Made by a program: the position numbers and the translations under genes
Notes under the pieces: model-generated
What the model saw: the letters and a program-made list of their open reading frames with translations, nothing else
Database searches by the model: none
Told to the model about the DNA's origin: nothing
NCBI RefSeq assembly: GCF_009811555.1
Contig: NZ_BLIN01000002.1
Location: forward strand, 1,302,001-1,366,000
Length of the DNA stretch: 64,000 nucleotides
Source: Streptomyces caniferus
Lineage (GTDB): Bacteria; Actinomycetota; Actinomycetes; Streptomycetales; Streptomycetaceae
Direction of reading: 5' to 3'
Shown: piece after piece, positions 54,328-63,422 of the stretch
Layout of the letters: every line of letters begins with the position of its first letter
Position numbering within the stretch: the stretch's first letter is position 1

Positions 54328-56136
54328 ATGCCAGCGACACCGCAACGGGGCCGCACCGTACGAAGATTGACGATCGGCGCCGCCGTACTGGCCGCCGCCG
54401 GGCTCACCGCCGCCGCCCTGCCGGCCGGCGCCGACACCGGCCACGCCGCCCGGACCGGCCGCACCGTCGATGTGCAGCTGCTCTCCTTCAACGACTTCCA
54501 CGGCAATCTCGAACCGCCGCAGGGCTCCTCCGGCACGGTCGAGGAGGCCCAGCCGGACGGCAGCAAGAAGACCGTCCCGGCGGGCGGTGCGGAGTACCTC
54601 GCGCAGTCCCTGCGGACGGCCCGCAAGGGTCACCCCTACTCGGTCACCGCCGCGGCCGGCGACCTGGTCGGGGCCAGCCCGCTGCTGTCCGGGCTCTTCC
54701 ACGACGAGCCGACGATCGAGGCGATGAACCGGCTGGGCCTCGACGTCACCTCGGTCGGCAACCACGAATTCGATGAGGGCCGGGCCGAGTTGACCCGCCT
54801 CCAGAAGGGCGGCTGCCACCCGAAGGAAGGCTGCTACGAGCACGGCAAGAAGTTCCGGGGCGCGGGCTTCCCGTACCTGACCGCCAATGTCACGGACGAG
54901 AAGACCGGCAAGCCGCTGCTCGAGCCGTACACCGTCTGGCAGCACAAGGGCGTCAAGATCGGCTTCATCGGGGTGACGCTGGAGGGCACCCCGGACATCG
55001 TCAACGCCGACGGCATCAAGGGCCTGAAGTTCCACGACGAGGTCGAGACGATCAACAAGTACGCCAAGGTGCTGAACAAGCAGGGCGTGAAGTCGATCGT
55101 CGCCCTCATCCACGAGGGCGGTCTGCCCGCCTCCACCTCGTACAACTACCACTGCGACAGCCCGGGCCCCGGCGACGGCATCTCCGGGCCGATCACCGAC
55201 ATCGCCAAGCACGTCACCTCGAAGGTCGACGCGCTGGTCACCGGCCACACCCACCAGGCCTACAGCTGCACCATCCCGGACCCGTCCGGCCGGCCGCGCA
55301 CCGTCACCTCGGCCGCGTCCTACGGCAAGCTCTACACCGACACCACGCTGACCTACGACCGCCGCACCCGCGACATCGTGCGGACCAGCGTCAAGGCGCC
55401 CGGCGCGGTCAACCACGTCGTCGACCGCACCCAGCCCAAGGCCGCGGACATGACGTCGCTGATCGCCCGCTGGAACAAGCTGGCCGCGCCGGTCGCAAGC
55501 CGCCCCGTCGGCCACATCTCCGCCGACATCGCGGGCCGCGGCGCCGCGGCCCCCGAGTCACCGCTCGGCGACGTCATCTCCGACGCCCAGCTGGAGGCCA
55601 CCAAGGCGGACGGCAAGGGCGGCGCCCAGCTCGCCCTGATGAACCCCGGCGGGGTCCGCTCCGACCTCGCCTTCACGGCGTCCGGCTCCGAGGGCGACGG
55701 GGTGGTCACCTACGGCGAGGCGTTCACCGTCCAGCCCTTCACCAACATGATGAACGTCGTCGACCTCACCGGCGCCCAGCTCCTGACCGCGCTCCAGCAG
55801 CAGGTCAGCGGCCCCAACGAGGCCTCCCCGAAGATCCTCCAGGTCTCCAGGGGCCTCACCTACACCCTGGACATGACGAAGAAGGGCGCCGACCGGATCG
55901 TCAAGGACTCGGTGAAGCTCGACGGAACGGCCCTCGACCCGGCCAAGACCTACCGCGTCGCCATGAACGAGTTCCTGGCCGGCGGCGGCGACGGCTTCCC
56001 CGCCTTCAAGGACGGCAAGAACAAGTACGTCGGCCCGTCCGACCTGGACGCCTTCACCGCCTACCTGACCGCGCACTCCTCGGCGGCCGATCCGCTCACC
56101 CCGCCGAAGGCGGACCGGATCACGGTCGTGAAGTAA
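54328..56136 (+). CDS. Secreted 5'-nucleotidase / metallophosphoesterase
   Basis: 602 residues. A Sec-type signal peptide (VRRLTIGAAVLAAAGLTAAA then LPAGADT) precedes the two-metal domain: D-x-H in LLSFNDFHGNLE, GDLVGASPL, GNHEFDEG, ALIHEGG and GHTHQAY. The C-terminal 5'-nucleotidase domain has PLGDVISDAQLEA, MNPGGVRSD, YGEAFTVQPFTNMMN and FLAGGGDGFPAF. It would release phosphate from extracellular nucleotides, fitting the phosphate theme nearby. AGGAGGGG lies 6 nt before ATG 54328. It is divergent from mshD; no PHO box is evident upstream. Confidence 0.94.
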   Translation: MPATPQRGRTVRRLTIGAAVLAAAGLTAAALPAGADTGHAARTGRTVDVQLLSFNDFHGNLEPPQGSSGTVEEAQPDGSKKTVPAGGAEYLAQSLRTARKGHPYSVTAAAGDLVGASPLLSGLFHDEPTIEAMNRLGLDVTSVGNHEFDEGRAELTRLQKGGCHPKEGCYEHGKKFRGAGFPYLTANVTDEKTGKPLLEPYTVWQHKGVKIGFIGVTLEGTPDIVNADGIKGLKFHDEVETINKYAKVLNKQGVKSIVALIHEGGLPASTSYNYHCDSPGPGDGISGPITDIAKHVTSKVDALVTGHTHQAYSCTIPDPSGRPRTVTSAASYGKLYTDTTLTYDRRTRDIVRTSVKAPGAVNHVVDRTQPKAADMTSLIARWNKLAAPVASRPVGHISADIAGRGAAAPESPLGDVISDAQLEATKADGKGGAQLALMNPGGVRSDLAFTASGSEGDGVVTYGEAFTVQPFTNMMNVVDLTGAQLLTALQQQVSGPNEASPKILQVSRGLTYTLDMTKKGADRIVKDSVKLDGTALDPAKTYRVAMNEFLAGGGDGFPAFKDGKNKYVGPSDLDAFTAYLTAHSSAADPLTPPKADRITVVK

Positions 56137-56151
56137 CCCGCACCCGCACAC

Positions 56152-56178
56152 GGGCGGCCGGTGGACCACCGGCCGCCC
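56152..56178. terminator. Terminator after the 5'-nucleotidase gene
   Basis: 13-bp perfect arms GGGCGGCCGGTGG / CCACCGGCCGCCC around a single A, followed by TTCTCC; between convergent genes. Confidence 0.85.
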
Positions 56179-56197
56179 TTCTCCTGCCCGCCCCGCC

Positions 56198-57124
56198 TCA
56201 CCCGGTCCCGAACCACGTCTGCGCGAGCGACTCCAGGGTCGGCTCGGGCGGGGCGGGCAGCTCGCGGAGGTACCAGGGCAGGTTGCTGTAGACGTGCAGC
56301 AGGGTGTGGGCGAGGAGTTCGCCGGGACCGAAGGTCTCGCCGTAGGCGCGGAAGACGCGGGACAGCAGACGGGGGTCGCCCCGGGAGACGAAGAGGCCGA
56401 CGGCGACGAAGTCGTAGGCGCGGCACCCGATCATGGCGGGTTCGAAGTCGAGGAGCCCGGTCAGCCGCCAGTCGTCGGCCGCGTCGACGGTCAGGTGCTG
56501 TCGCATGAACTCGGTGTGCAGCAGCGCGCCCGGCCCGTGGGCGGGCAGCGGCACCGCGTCGAGGAAGCCGGGGATCTGTTCCCGCCAGGCGTCGGGGAGG
56601 CCGTGGGCGCGCTGGCGGCCGGCCGCCGAGGCGCGCTGCCGGCCGACGAAGGCGTCCCAGTCGCCGGGGCCGAGCACATCGGTGAGCGGCGACACGTCCA
56701 GCGCGTGCAGAGCGGCCAGTGTCTCCCCCGCCTCGGTGGCGATCCGGTCCCGGTCGGCCGGGGGGATGCGCGGCCAGGCGACGGCCAGATCGATGCCGCG
56801 CAGCCGGGACATCAGGACGTAGCGCCAGCCGTTCTCGTACGCACCGGCGTCGTGGACGTAGGGGGTCGGGACGGGAAGACGGCCCTGGAGATGGGCCAGC
56901 ACCCGGGCCTCGGCCACCCCGTCGTCGGCGGCGGCGGCCGGGAAGAGCTTGAGGACGTACCGGTCCCCGACGGCATAGACCGGCTGGGAGCCGGTGGGAA
57001 AGCGGACCAGCGGACTCGCACGCAGACCGAGCCGGCCGCAGAGCGCCGCGGCGCCCGGCCGCATCACCGCTTCGTCGGGGACGATCGCGTCCCATTCGTC
57101 GTCCGAGTCCACACGAGGCAGCAT
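56198..57124 (-). CDS. Aminoglycoside-phosphotransferase-fold protein with altered catalytic loop
   Basis: 308 residues with the APH/choline-kinase fold. ATP-site Lys in YVLKLF, a Brenner-type loop LLHTEFMRQHLTV and the metal motif GLLDFEPA. In the catalytic loop the usual HxDxxxxN reads HTEFMRQH: the base Asp is Glu and the metal Asn is His. It may have a different activity or none. ATG 57124 gives MLPRVDSDDEWD; an N-terminal Met at 57160 lacks similarity. Confidence 0.8.
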   Translation of the reverse strand: MLPRVDSDDEWDAIVPDEAVMRPGAAALCGRLGLRASPLVRFPTGSQPVYAVGDRYVLKLFPAAAADDGVAEARVLAHLQGRLPVPTPYVHDAGAYENGWRYVLMSRLRGIDLAVAWPRIPPADRDRIATEAGETLAALHALDVSPLTDVLGPGDWDAFVGRQRASAAGRQRAHGLPDAWREQIPGFLDAVPLPAHGPGALLHTEFMRQHLTVDAADDWRLTGLLDFEPAMIGCRAYDFVAVGLFVSRGDPRLLSRVFRAYGETFGPGELLAHTLLHVYSNLPWYLRELPAPPEPTLESLAQTWFGTG

Positions 57125-57223
57125 GCGCGGACGGTAGGGCGGGGAACGGCGGGGCGGCAAAGGGTTTTCCGCGGCACCGGCAGGTACGCAGCGCCCGGGG
57201 CGATGAGCGGCGCCGGTTCAGCG

Positions 57224-58102
57224 CTACGGTGCGCCGTCGAGCCGCGCCAGATCCGCCTCGCTGAGTCCGAGCTCCGTGGCCTTGGCGGAGTCCTGGATGG
57301 AGGCCGGGCGGCTGGCTCCTGGTACGGGGATCACCGCCGGGGAGCGGGTCAGCAGCCAGGCCAGGGCGATCTGCTGCGGGCTGACGCCGCGCTCGGTGGC
57401 GATGCGGTGGAAAGCGGTGCCGGCCGAGGTCGGGGCGGACGGTCCGTCGAGGGAGCTGCGCCGGATGCCGCCCAGCGGGCTCCAGGGCAGGAAGGCCAGC
57501 CCCAGCTGCGTGCTCAGCCGCAGCTCTGGTTCGCGCTCGCGCGCGGCGGGCGAGTACTGGTTCTGCACGGAAACGAGGTCGTCGCCGAGGATCGCATGGG
57601 CCTCGCGGATCTGGCCGGTGGTGACGTTGGAGATCCCGGCGGCACGGATCGTGCCGGCGTCGAGCAGCTCGCGCAGCGCGCCCACGGACTCCGCCCAGGG
57701 CACGGCCGGGTCCGGCTTGTGCAGCTGGTACAGGCCGATGGCCTCAGCTCCCAGGCGTCTACGGGATGCTTCGGCAGCGCGCTTGAGGTGGGCGGGGGTG
57801 GCGGTGACGGTCCAGCTGCCGTCGCCGGGGCGGCCGCGGCCTCCCTTGGTGGCGACGAGGACATGCGAGGTGTCCCGGCCGTAGCGGGCCAGGGCGCGGG
57901 CGACGAGGAGTTCGTTGTGACCGGCTTCGCCGGCGTGCCAGTGGTAGCTGTCGGCGGTGTCGATGAGCGTAACCCCGGCGTCCAGGGCGGCGTGCAGGGT
58001 GGCGATGGCCCGCTGTTCGTCCGGGCGGTGCTCGATGGACAGCGGCATGGCGCCCAGGCCGACGGCGCTGACCGTGATATTGCCGATGCTGCGGTACTGC
58101 AT
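57224..58102 (-). CDS. Aldo/keto reductase
   Basis: 292 residues. NADPH-dependent reductase with tetrad Asp48 and Tyr53 (LIDTADSYHWH), Lys86 (VATKGG) and His128 (LYQLHKPD), and the late GASRPASIQDSAKATEL cofactor segment. GAGGAG lies about 11 nt before ATG 58102. It is divergent from a LysR regulator that probably controls it. Only distantly similar to the other aldo/keto reductase at 43.9 kb. Confidence 0.9.
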   Translation of the reverse strand: MQYRSIGNITVSAVGLGAMPLSIEHRPDEQRAIATLHAALDAGVTLIDTADSYHWHAGEAGHNELLVARALARYGRDTSHVLVATKGGRGRPGDGSWTVTATPAHLKRAAEASRRRLGAEAIGLYQLHKPDPAVPWAESVGALRELLDAGTIRAAGISNVTTGQIREAHAILGDDLVSVQNQYSPAAREREPELRLSTQLGLAFLPWSPLGGIRRSSLDGPSAPTSAGTAFHRIATERGVSPQQIALAWLLTRSPAVIPVPGASRPASIQDSAKATELGLSEADLARLDGAP

Positions 58103-58409
58103 GGTGTGTCTGCTCCTCAGGCGGCGGGGGCGGCGGTGGCGTCGAGGGCTTCGGCGACGGCACCGGGGAACCGGTCGATGGTGTGGGAGAAGGAGAAAAC
58201 GACTTCTTCGCACGGGCGTTGCTCATGGCGTCATGGCGGTCGAAGGAGAACGGCGCGGCAGGCAGGCCGCCTGCGGGCGCTGAACCCCCAGGAGTTGCCG
58301 ACGTACCGGCTTCCGCCCATGACGCAGACCGTGTGCATGCGCCCCATCCTGGACACCTACAGTCGTCAGCAGAAGTGCCCACCTGCTGCACAGGAGTTAA
58401 GGAAAACTG
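58103..58409. other. Divergent region with a possible gene remnant
   Basis: 307 bp between the aldo/keto reductase and LysR genes. On the minus strand a short frame ends at the TGA just before the aldo/keto reductase ribosome binding site, reading EEVVFSFSHTIDRFPGAVAE, then ALDATAAPA; it has coding-like composition but no start, so it may be the end of a lost gene. The right part holds the LysR promoter. Confidence 0.4.
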
Positions 58410-59318
58410 TTGATCGATGTGCAGCGGCTGCGTGTCCTGCGGATGGTGGCGGAACACGGCAGCTTCAACCAGGCAGCCCAGGCCCTCCACCTCACGCCCT
58501 CGGCCGTGTCCCAGCAGGTCGCTGCGCTCGAGCGCAGCCTCGGCGCCCAGGTCGTGGCGCGCAGCACCCGCGGGGTCACGCTCACCCCGGCCGGCAGGAT
58601 CATGGTCGGCGCCGCCGAGTCGGTCGCCGCGGAACTCGCACAGGCCAAGCAGCAGGTCGACCGGCTCGGCAGCGGGCGCACCCAGCTCACCATCGCCACC
58701 TTCACCAGCGGCGGCAGACTCCTGCTGCCCGGCGCAGTCGCCCGCCTCACCACAGCGCATCCCGACACCGTCATCCACGTCAGGGAGAGCGAGCCCGAAG
58801 ACAGCCTGCCGCTGGTCCGCCAGGGCGCCGTGGATCTCGCACTCGCCTACCACTTCGACGGTCCGCTGCCCGGCGGGCCCGGCCCGAACTCCGGCCTGGC
58901 GTGGACGGCACTCCTGGACGACCCCCTGCACGTCGTCCTGCCCGAGGGCCATGCCCTGGCCGGCCGCGAGGCCCTCGACCTCGCCGAACTGGCCGACGAG
59001 CCCTGGGTGCTGGGCTGCCTGAAGACCGAGACCTACCTCCGCCGCTACGCCGACCATGCCGGCTTCGCCCCGGAGCTGCGCGGCACGACGACCGACTACT
59101 TCTTCGCCCGCTCGCTCGTCGCTGCGGGCATGGGGATCTCGCTGGTCCCCTCCATCGCACTCACGCCACGGATAGCAGGACTACGCGCCGTCCCGATCGC
59201 CTCGCCGACTCCAACCCGGCACCTGGGCGTGGCTACGAGACACCGTCGCCACCACCCCCAGGTCAGGACACTGATACAGGCCCTTCAGGAACAGGCAGCG
59301 GCGCCGGACGAAACCTGA
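58410..59318 (+). CDS. LysR-family transcriptional regulator
   Basis: 302 residues. The N-terminal winged helix (RVLRMVAEHGSFNQAAQALH, then LTPSAVSQQVAALERSLGAQ) and the periplasmic-binding-like effector domain (TQLTIATFTSGGRLLLPGAV ... GMGISLVPSIAL) are complete. TTG 58410 has AAGGA about 7 nt upstream. It is divergent from the aldo/keto reductase, the usual LysR target arrangement. Confidence 0.93.
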   Translation: MIDVQRLRVLRMVAEHGSFNQAAQALHLTPSAVSQQVAALERSLGAQVVARSTRGVTLTPAGRIMVGAAESVAAELAQAKQQVDRLGSGRTQLTIATFTSGGRLLLPGAVARLTTAHPDTVIHVRESEPEDSLPLVRQGAVDLALAYHFDGPLPGGPGPNSGLAWTALLDDPLHVVLPEGHALAGREALDLAELADEPWVLGCLKTETYLRRYADHAGFAPELRGTTTDYFFARSLVAAGMGISLVPSIALTPRIAGLRAVPIASPTPTRHLGVATRHRRHHPQVRTLIQALQEQAAAPDET

Positions 59319-59373
59319 CCCGCACCACGGCACCCGGCCTCCGTCATCCGTACGCGGCCGGAGACGACGCCGG

Positions 59374-60255
59374 TCAGGAGAAGTCGGCGGCGTGATCCCG
59401 CGCCCACCGGGCGAAGGTCCGGCCCGGCCGGCCGGTGACCCGCTCGACGGCGTCCGAGACGGGGAAGGGCGGCGCATCGACCGTCTTGCCGAACATCCGG
59501 ACGAGTTCCAGCGCGGCCTCCCGGGTCAGATACCGCCCCGACATCGCCTCGGCCGCCGCCGCCTCGGAGATCTGCTCGACCCGGATCTCCCGGCCGGTCG
59601 CCGCCGCGATCTCGGCGACCTGCCGGGCGAGGGTCATCCGCTCCGGGCCGGTGACGACGTACGCCTTGCCCAGGTGCGCGCCACTGCGGTCCAGCAGGGC
59701 GACGGCTGCGACATCGGCGAGGTCCGCCTCGTGCACGGGGACGCCCTGGGCACCCGGATGCGCCTCGCGGACCACGCCCGACTCGCGGATCGAGGGGGCC
59801 CAGGCAAGGGCGTTGGTGGCGTAGTTGCCGCCGCGGACAAAGGTCCACTCCAGGCCGGAGTCGCGCACCGCGCGCTCCAGACCGGCGTGCAGCCGGGCGA
59901 TGAAATGGGTGTCGTCGGCGGGGGTATCGGTCACCGCCATCGAGGAGTTGAGCACCACCCGGCGGACCCCGGCCCGGACGGCGGCGTCGAGCACCGCCGT
60001 CGCGGCCTGCTCGCCGCCGGCCGCGAGATTGAGGAACAGCGCATCGGCACCGGCCAGCAGCGGTGCGAGGTCATCGGCCCCGGTGAGGTCGGCGCCGACC
60101 GTTTCGGCCCCGGCCGGCAGCCCGGCGCGCGCCGGATCGCGGGTCAGCGCGCGGACCGCGGCGCCGTCGGCGAGGAGCCGGCCGACAAGACTGCGGCCGA
60201 TATTGCCCGTTGCCCCGGTGACGACGATCAGGGAACGGCCTTCGTGAGACGTCAT
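59374..60255 (-). CDS. NAD(P)H-binding NmrA-type reductase
   Basis: 293 residues, atypical short-chain-dehydrogenase fold: LIVVTGATGNIGRSLVGRLL with GxxGxxG (14-20), RRVVLNSSMAV and WTFVRGGNYATN, in the NmrA/QOR2 group. It may act as an NADPH-quinone reductase or redox sensor. It converges on the LysR gene. ATG 60255 starts MTSHEGRSL. Specific substrate unknown. Confidence 0.88.
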   Translation of the reverse strand: MTSHEGRSLIVVTGATGNIGRSLVGRLLADGAAVRALTRDPARAGLPAGAETVGADLTGADDLAPLLAGADALFLNLAAGGEQAATAVLDAAVRAGVRRVVLNSSMAVTDTPADDTHFIARLHAGLERAVRDSGLEWTFVRGGNYATNALAWAPSIRESGVVREAHPGAQGVPVHEADLADVAAVALLDRSGAHLGKAYVVTGPERMTLARQVAEIAAATGREIRVEQISEAAAAEAMSGRYLTREAALELVRMFGKTVDAPPFPVSDAVERVTGRPGRTFARWARDHAADFS

Positions 60256-60472
60256 GGAATGACTACCGTCTTCCGTTTGTCGGTCGAATGAACTGAGAAG
60301 GAAACGAGAAGGCGCGCACTGCCGCTCGGGTCATCAAGAGGTGTGACGGTAGTTCAGGTCGACCCACAGGCGCGGCATTTTTTTCCCAAGACCGACGGGA
60401 CAACCTTCACGTATCCGACTTACCGCCGGTACAACTTGCGTTCGAGGGTCCCGCCCGTGGTGGGATGGACGG

Positions 60473-61858
60473 ATGCGAACCCCCACACGCATATCTACAC
60501 CCTCGCCCTCGCCCGCCGGCCGGCACCGCTCCGCCGCCACGGGCGCCACGGACGACCCCACGGGGGACACCAGAAAGCTCGACACGGTCAACCCGTACGC
60601 GGACCTGGCCGCCCTCGCCGACCCCGAGCCGGAGCCCGAACCGGAGCAGGAGCACGGCTCGTTCGACTCCGCCGACGCGCCCCGCCGCCGCACCTACCTC
60701 AATGAGCGCGACGACAGCGACGATCCGCTGGGCCTCGGGCTGCGCTCGGACGACGAGGTCGACGGCGAGGCCTGGAAGCCGCCGAACCACCGCCGCAAGA
60801 AGCGCGGCATCAGCCGGTTCGCCGCCATGTCGCTCACCTTGAAGCTGCTGGTCGCCGTCCTCGTCGGCACCTCGTTCCTCACGCTCTTCGACCGGTTCGC
60901 GGTGCTGTACGCGCAGAACAAGACCGCGGAGAAGGTGAAGGACGCACTGCACCTGAACGCCACGCCCGAGGTCGACATCGCGGGGTTCCCGTTCCTCACC
61001 CAGGTCCTGGACAAGCGCGTCGACCAGGTGAAGGTCACGATTCCCGATGTCGCGGCCGACCGGGTCTCGCTGGCGAAGTTCGAGGCCACCGCGCACGACG
61101 TCCGGATCGACGGCGATCTGCCCAGCTCCATCAAGGGCGCCACGATCGGCCGCATGGACGGCAGCGTGCTCCTCGCCTTCGACGACATGAACCGCGAACT
61201 GGGCGCCTCACAGGTGAAGTTCAGCGAAATGGGGCCCAACGCGGTCCGCGCGGTCGGCCAACTGCCCATCGCCGGCCATGAACTGCGCGTACGGGCCGAG
61301 GCGCGCATTCAGCGGGCCGGCGACCGGGGTATCTCCACCAACATCAGCCGGATGCGCCTGGACATCGGCGATGTCGCCGTCTACCGCCCCGGCACCGGCA
61401 AGGAGGAGGGCCTGCGGCTGACCCGCAAGACCGCCGCCGAGCTCAGCCGGCAGGCCGAGAAGGTCAAGGCGATGCTGAGCATCCCGGCGATCGTCGACCG
61501 GATCGGCATCCCCAAGCCCTACATCCAGGACGCGCTGAGCAGCGAGGAGAAGCTCCATGAGCTGACCGGCTCGCCGCGCTTCATCCAGAAGCTGATGAAG
61601 GTCAACCTGGTCGACGTGGTGGCGGACCACCCCTGGCTGCTGCAGAAGGTCGGCATCGACCCGAAGATCCTCGGCACGCTGACCGGGCTCACCAAGCCGC
61701 AGCTCGCCGACCAGCTGTCGCTGTCCTTCCAGCTCCCCAAGACGCCCGGCGACGTCCGGCTGCGGCACATATCCGTCGAGCGGGACGGCATCCGCGCCGA
61801 CCTCTCGGGAACGAACCTGCCGTTCGGGGACGCGGCGAAGAAGAAGCCCGGGAAGTAG
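60473..61858 (+). CDS. DUF2993 (LmeA-like) membrane-anchored protein
   Basis: 461 residues. A disordered acidic N-terminal ~115 residues (PEPEPEPEQEHG, NERDDSDDP) precedes one membrane helix (about 117-138). The extracytoplasmic DUF2993 domain follows: VDIAGFPFLTQVLDKRVDQV, then KVTIPDV, typical of LmeA-like lipid-binding proteins of the actinobacterial envelope. ATG 60473 is the first in frame; a later start is possible. It converges on a sensor kinase gene across a strong hairpin. Confidence 0.85.
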   Translation: MRTPTRISTPSPSPAGRHRSAATGATDDPTGDTRKLDTVNPYADLAALADPEPEPEPEQEHGSFDSADAPRRRTYLNERDDSDDPLGLGLRSDDEVDGEAWKPPNHRRKKRGISRFAAMSLTLKLLVAVLVGTSFLTLFDRFAVLYAQNKTAEKVKDALHLNATPEVDIAGFPFLTQVLDKRVDQVKVTIPDVAADRVSLAKFEATAHDVRIDGDLPSSIKGATIGRMDGSVLLAFDDMNRELGASQVKFSEMGPNAVRAVGQLPIAGHELRVRAEARIQRAGDRGISTNISRMRLDIGDVAVYRPGTGKEEGLRLTRKTAAELSRQAEKVKAMLSIPAIVDRIGIPKPYIQDALSSEEKLHELTGSPRFIQKLMKVNLVDVVADHPWLLQKVGIDPKILGTLTGLTKPQLADQLSLSFQLPKTPGDVRLRHISVERDGIRADLSGTNLPFGDAAKKKPGK

Positions 61859-61899
61859 CGGCGGGGCCCGGCAGGGTCCACCGGCAACGGCTCACCGGA

Positions 61900-61925
61900 G
61901 GGCGGCGTCTTGGGGGACGCCGCCC
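61900..61925. terminator. Terminator between DUF2993 and sensor kinase genes
   Basis: 10-bp perfect stem GGGCGGCGTC / GACGCCGCCC with a 6-base loop, followed by TTACT; between convergent stops, overlapping the last bases before the kinase stop. Confidence 0.75.
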
Positions 61926-63422
61926 TTACTGCTGCCCGGGCGGCGGGCCCGGGTGCCTGGGCGGCTGGGGCATCCCCGGCGGCGGCGTCGCGGCGCCCGG
62001 CAGCGTCAGCACCGCCTCCGTGCCGCCGACGTCCGCGGACCGCAGCCGTACCGCGCCACCCGCCTGCTCCGCCGTACGCGCCACGATCGACAGCCCCAGG
62101 CCGCTGCCCGGCAGGCTGCGGGCGGACGGCGAGCGCCAGAACCGTTCGAAGACATGCGGCAGTTCGTCCTGCGGGATGCCCGGGCCGTGATCGCGCACGG
62201 TCAGCTCGCCGTGCGCCAGCCGGACCTCGACGGCTCCGCCGGGCGGGCTGAACTTCACCGCGTTGTCCAGCAGGTTCACCACCGCCCGCTCCAGCGAGGC
62301 CGGCTCGGCCCGTACGTACCAGGGCGCGAGGTCCGCCTCGACTCTCAGCGACGGGCCGCGCAGCCGGGCCCGCTCCAGCGCCGAGCCGACGATCTCGTGC
62401 AGCGCGACGACCTCGATGGCGCTCTGCCCCGGCGCCGGCGGCCGCGACAGCTCCTGCAGATCGCCGATCAGCGCCGCCAGCTCCCCCATCTGCGCCTTCA
62501 CCGAGGCCAGCAGCGCCTCCTTGTCGGCGGGCGGGATCGGCCGGCCGGACCGCTCGCTGCGCACCAGCAGATCGATGTTGGTACGCAGCGAGGTCAGCGG
62601 CGTCCGCAGCTCATGGCCCGCGTCCGCGATCAGCTGCTGCTGGAGATCGCGGGACGCGGCCAGCGCGGCGGTCATGGAGTTGAAGGAGCGGGAGAGCCGG
62701 GCGATCTCGTCGTCGCCCTCGGCCGGGATGCGGATGGCCAGGTCCTCGGTGCGGGCGACATGCTCGACGGCGTCGGTCAGCCGGTCCACCGGCTTGAGGC
62801 CGGAACGCGCGATGACCAGCCCCGCCGTACCGGCACCGACGACGCCCAGCCCGGCCACCGCCGCCAGCAGCAGCGCCAGGCGGTTCAGCGCGCTGTCGAC
62901 CTCGGTCAGCGGACGCGAGATGGACACCGCGAACTGCACGCCCTGGACGCCGATGTGCTTGGTCAGCACCCGGACGTCCGCGCCCTCGGTGGTGACGGCG
63001 TCGTGCAGGGTGTCGCGCTGCACGCCCTGCGCCACCGCGACATCCGCGCGCTGCACCTGCACGGGCTGGGAGTTGGGCCCGATGCAGCGCGAGCCGTCGA
63101 CCTGGACGATCTGGACGTTGTAGTACGACGGCGGGGCGTTCGTGCTCTCGGCCGGGTCGGTGGGCCGGCAGCTGGCGTAGGTCGCCTGCAGATACTCCGG
63201 GAGGACGCTGACGTTCTTCAGCGAGCTGTCCACCTCGTCGCGCAGCTGGGCCCGGGTGAGCAGCCAGCAGGCCAGCGCGGAGACGGCCACCGCCACCGCC
63301 ACCGCGGCCGCGGTGAGCAGGGTCAGCCGCGAGCGCAGCGGCAGCCGCGCGATCCGGGCGCCGAGCCGGCTCTGCGCGGTGCCCGTGCCGCCCGTTCCGT
63401 GTGCGGGGGTCACGTCGGTCAT
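61926..63422 (-). CDS. Sensor histidine kinase (MprB-like)
   Basis: 498 residues. Two membrane helices (about 33-56 and around 185) flank an extracytoplasmic domain with paired Cys ([23 protein letters not shown]). HAMP, HisKA ([19 protein letters not shown]) and HATPase ([31 protein letters not shown]) follow. A Pro-rich tail ends the protein. ATG 63422 overlaps the response-regulator stop (ATGA), so it is translated second. The layout resembles MprAB envelope-stress systems, but the signal is unknown. Confidence 0.92.
   Translation of the reverse strand: MTDVTPAHGTGGTGTAQSRLGARIARLPLRSRLTLLTAAAVAVAVAVSALACWLLTRAQLRDEVDSSLKNVSVLPEYLQATYASCRPTDPAESTNAPPSYYNVQIVQVDGSRCIGPNSQPVQVQRADVAVAQGVQRDTLHDAVTTEGADVRVLTKHIGVQGVQFAVSISRPLTEVDSALNRLALLLAAVAGLGVVGAGTAGLVIARSGLKPVDRLTDAVEHVARTEDLAIRIPAEGDDEIARLSRSFNSMTAALAASRDLQQQLIADAGHELRTPLTSLRTNIDLLVRSERSGRPIPPADKEALLASVKAQMGELAALIGDLQELSRPPAPGQSAIEVVALHEIVGSALERARLRGPSLRVEADLAPWYVRAEPASLERAVVNLLDNAVKFSPPGGAVEVRLAHGELTVRDHGPGIPQDELPHVFERFWRSPSARSLPGSGLGLSIVARTAEQAGGAVRLRSADVGGTEAVLTLPGAATPPPGMPQPPRHPGPPPGQQ

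Noticed and set aside
56294..59395. 1,033-codon plus-strand frame over 56294-59395
   Set aside because: It crosses three well-supported genes on both strands and shows no domain; an artefact of high GC.
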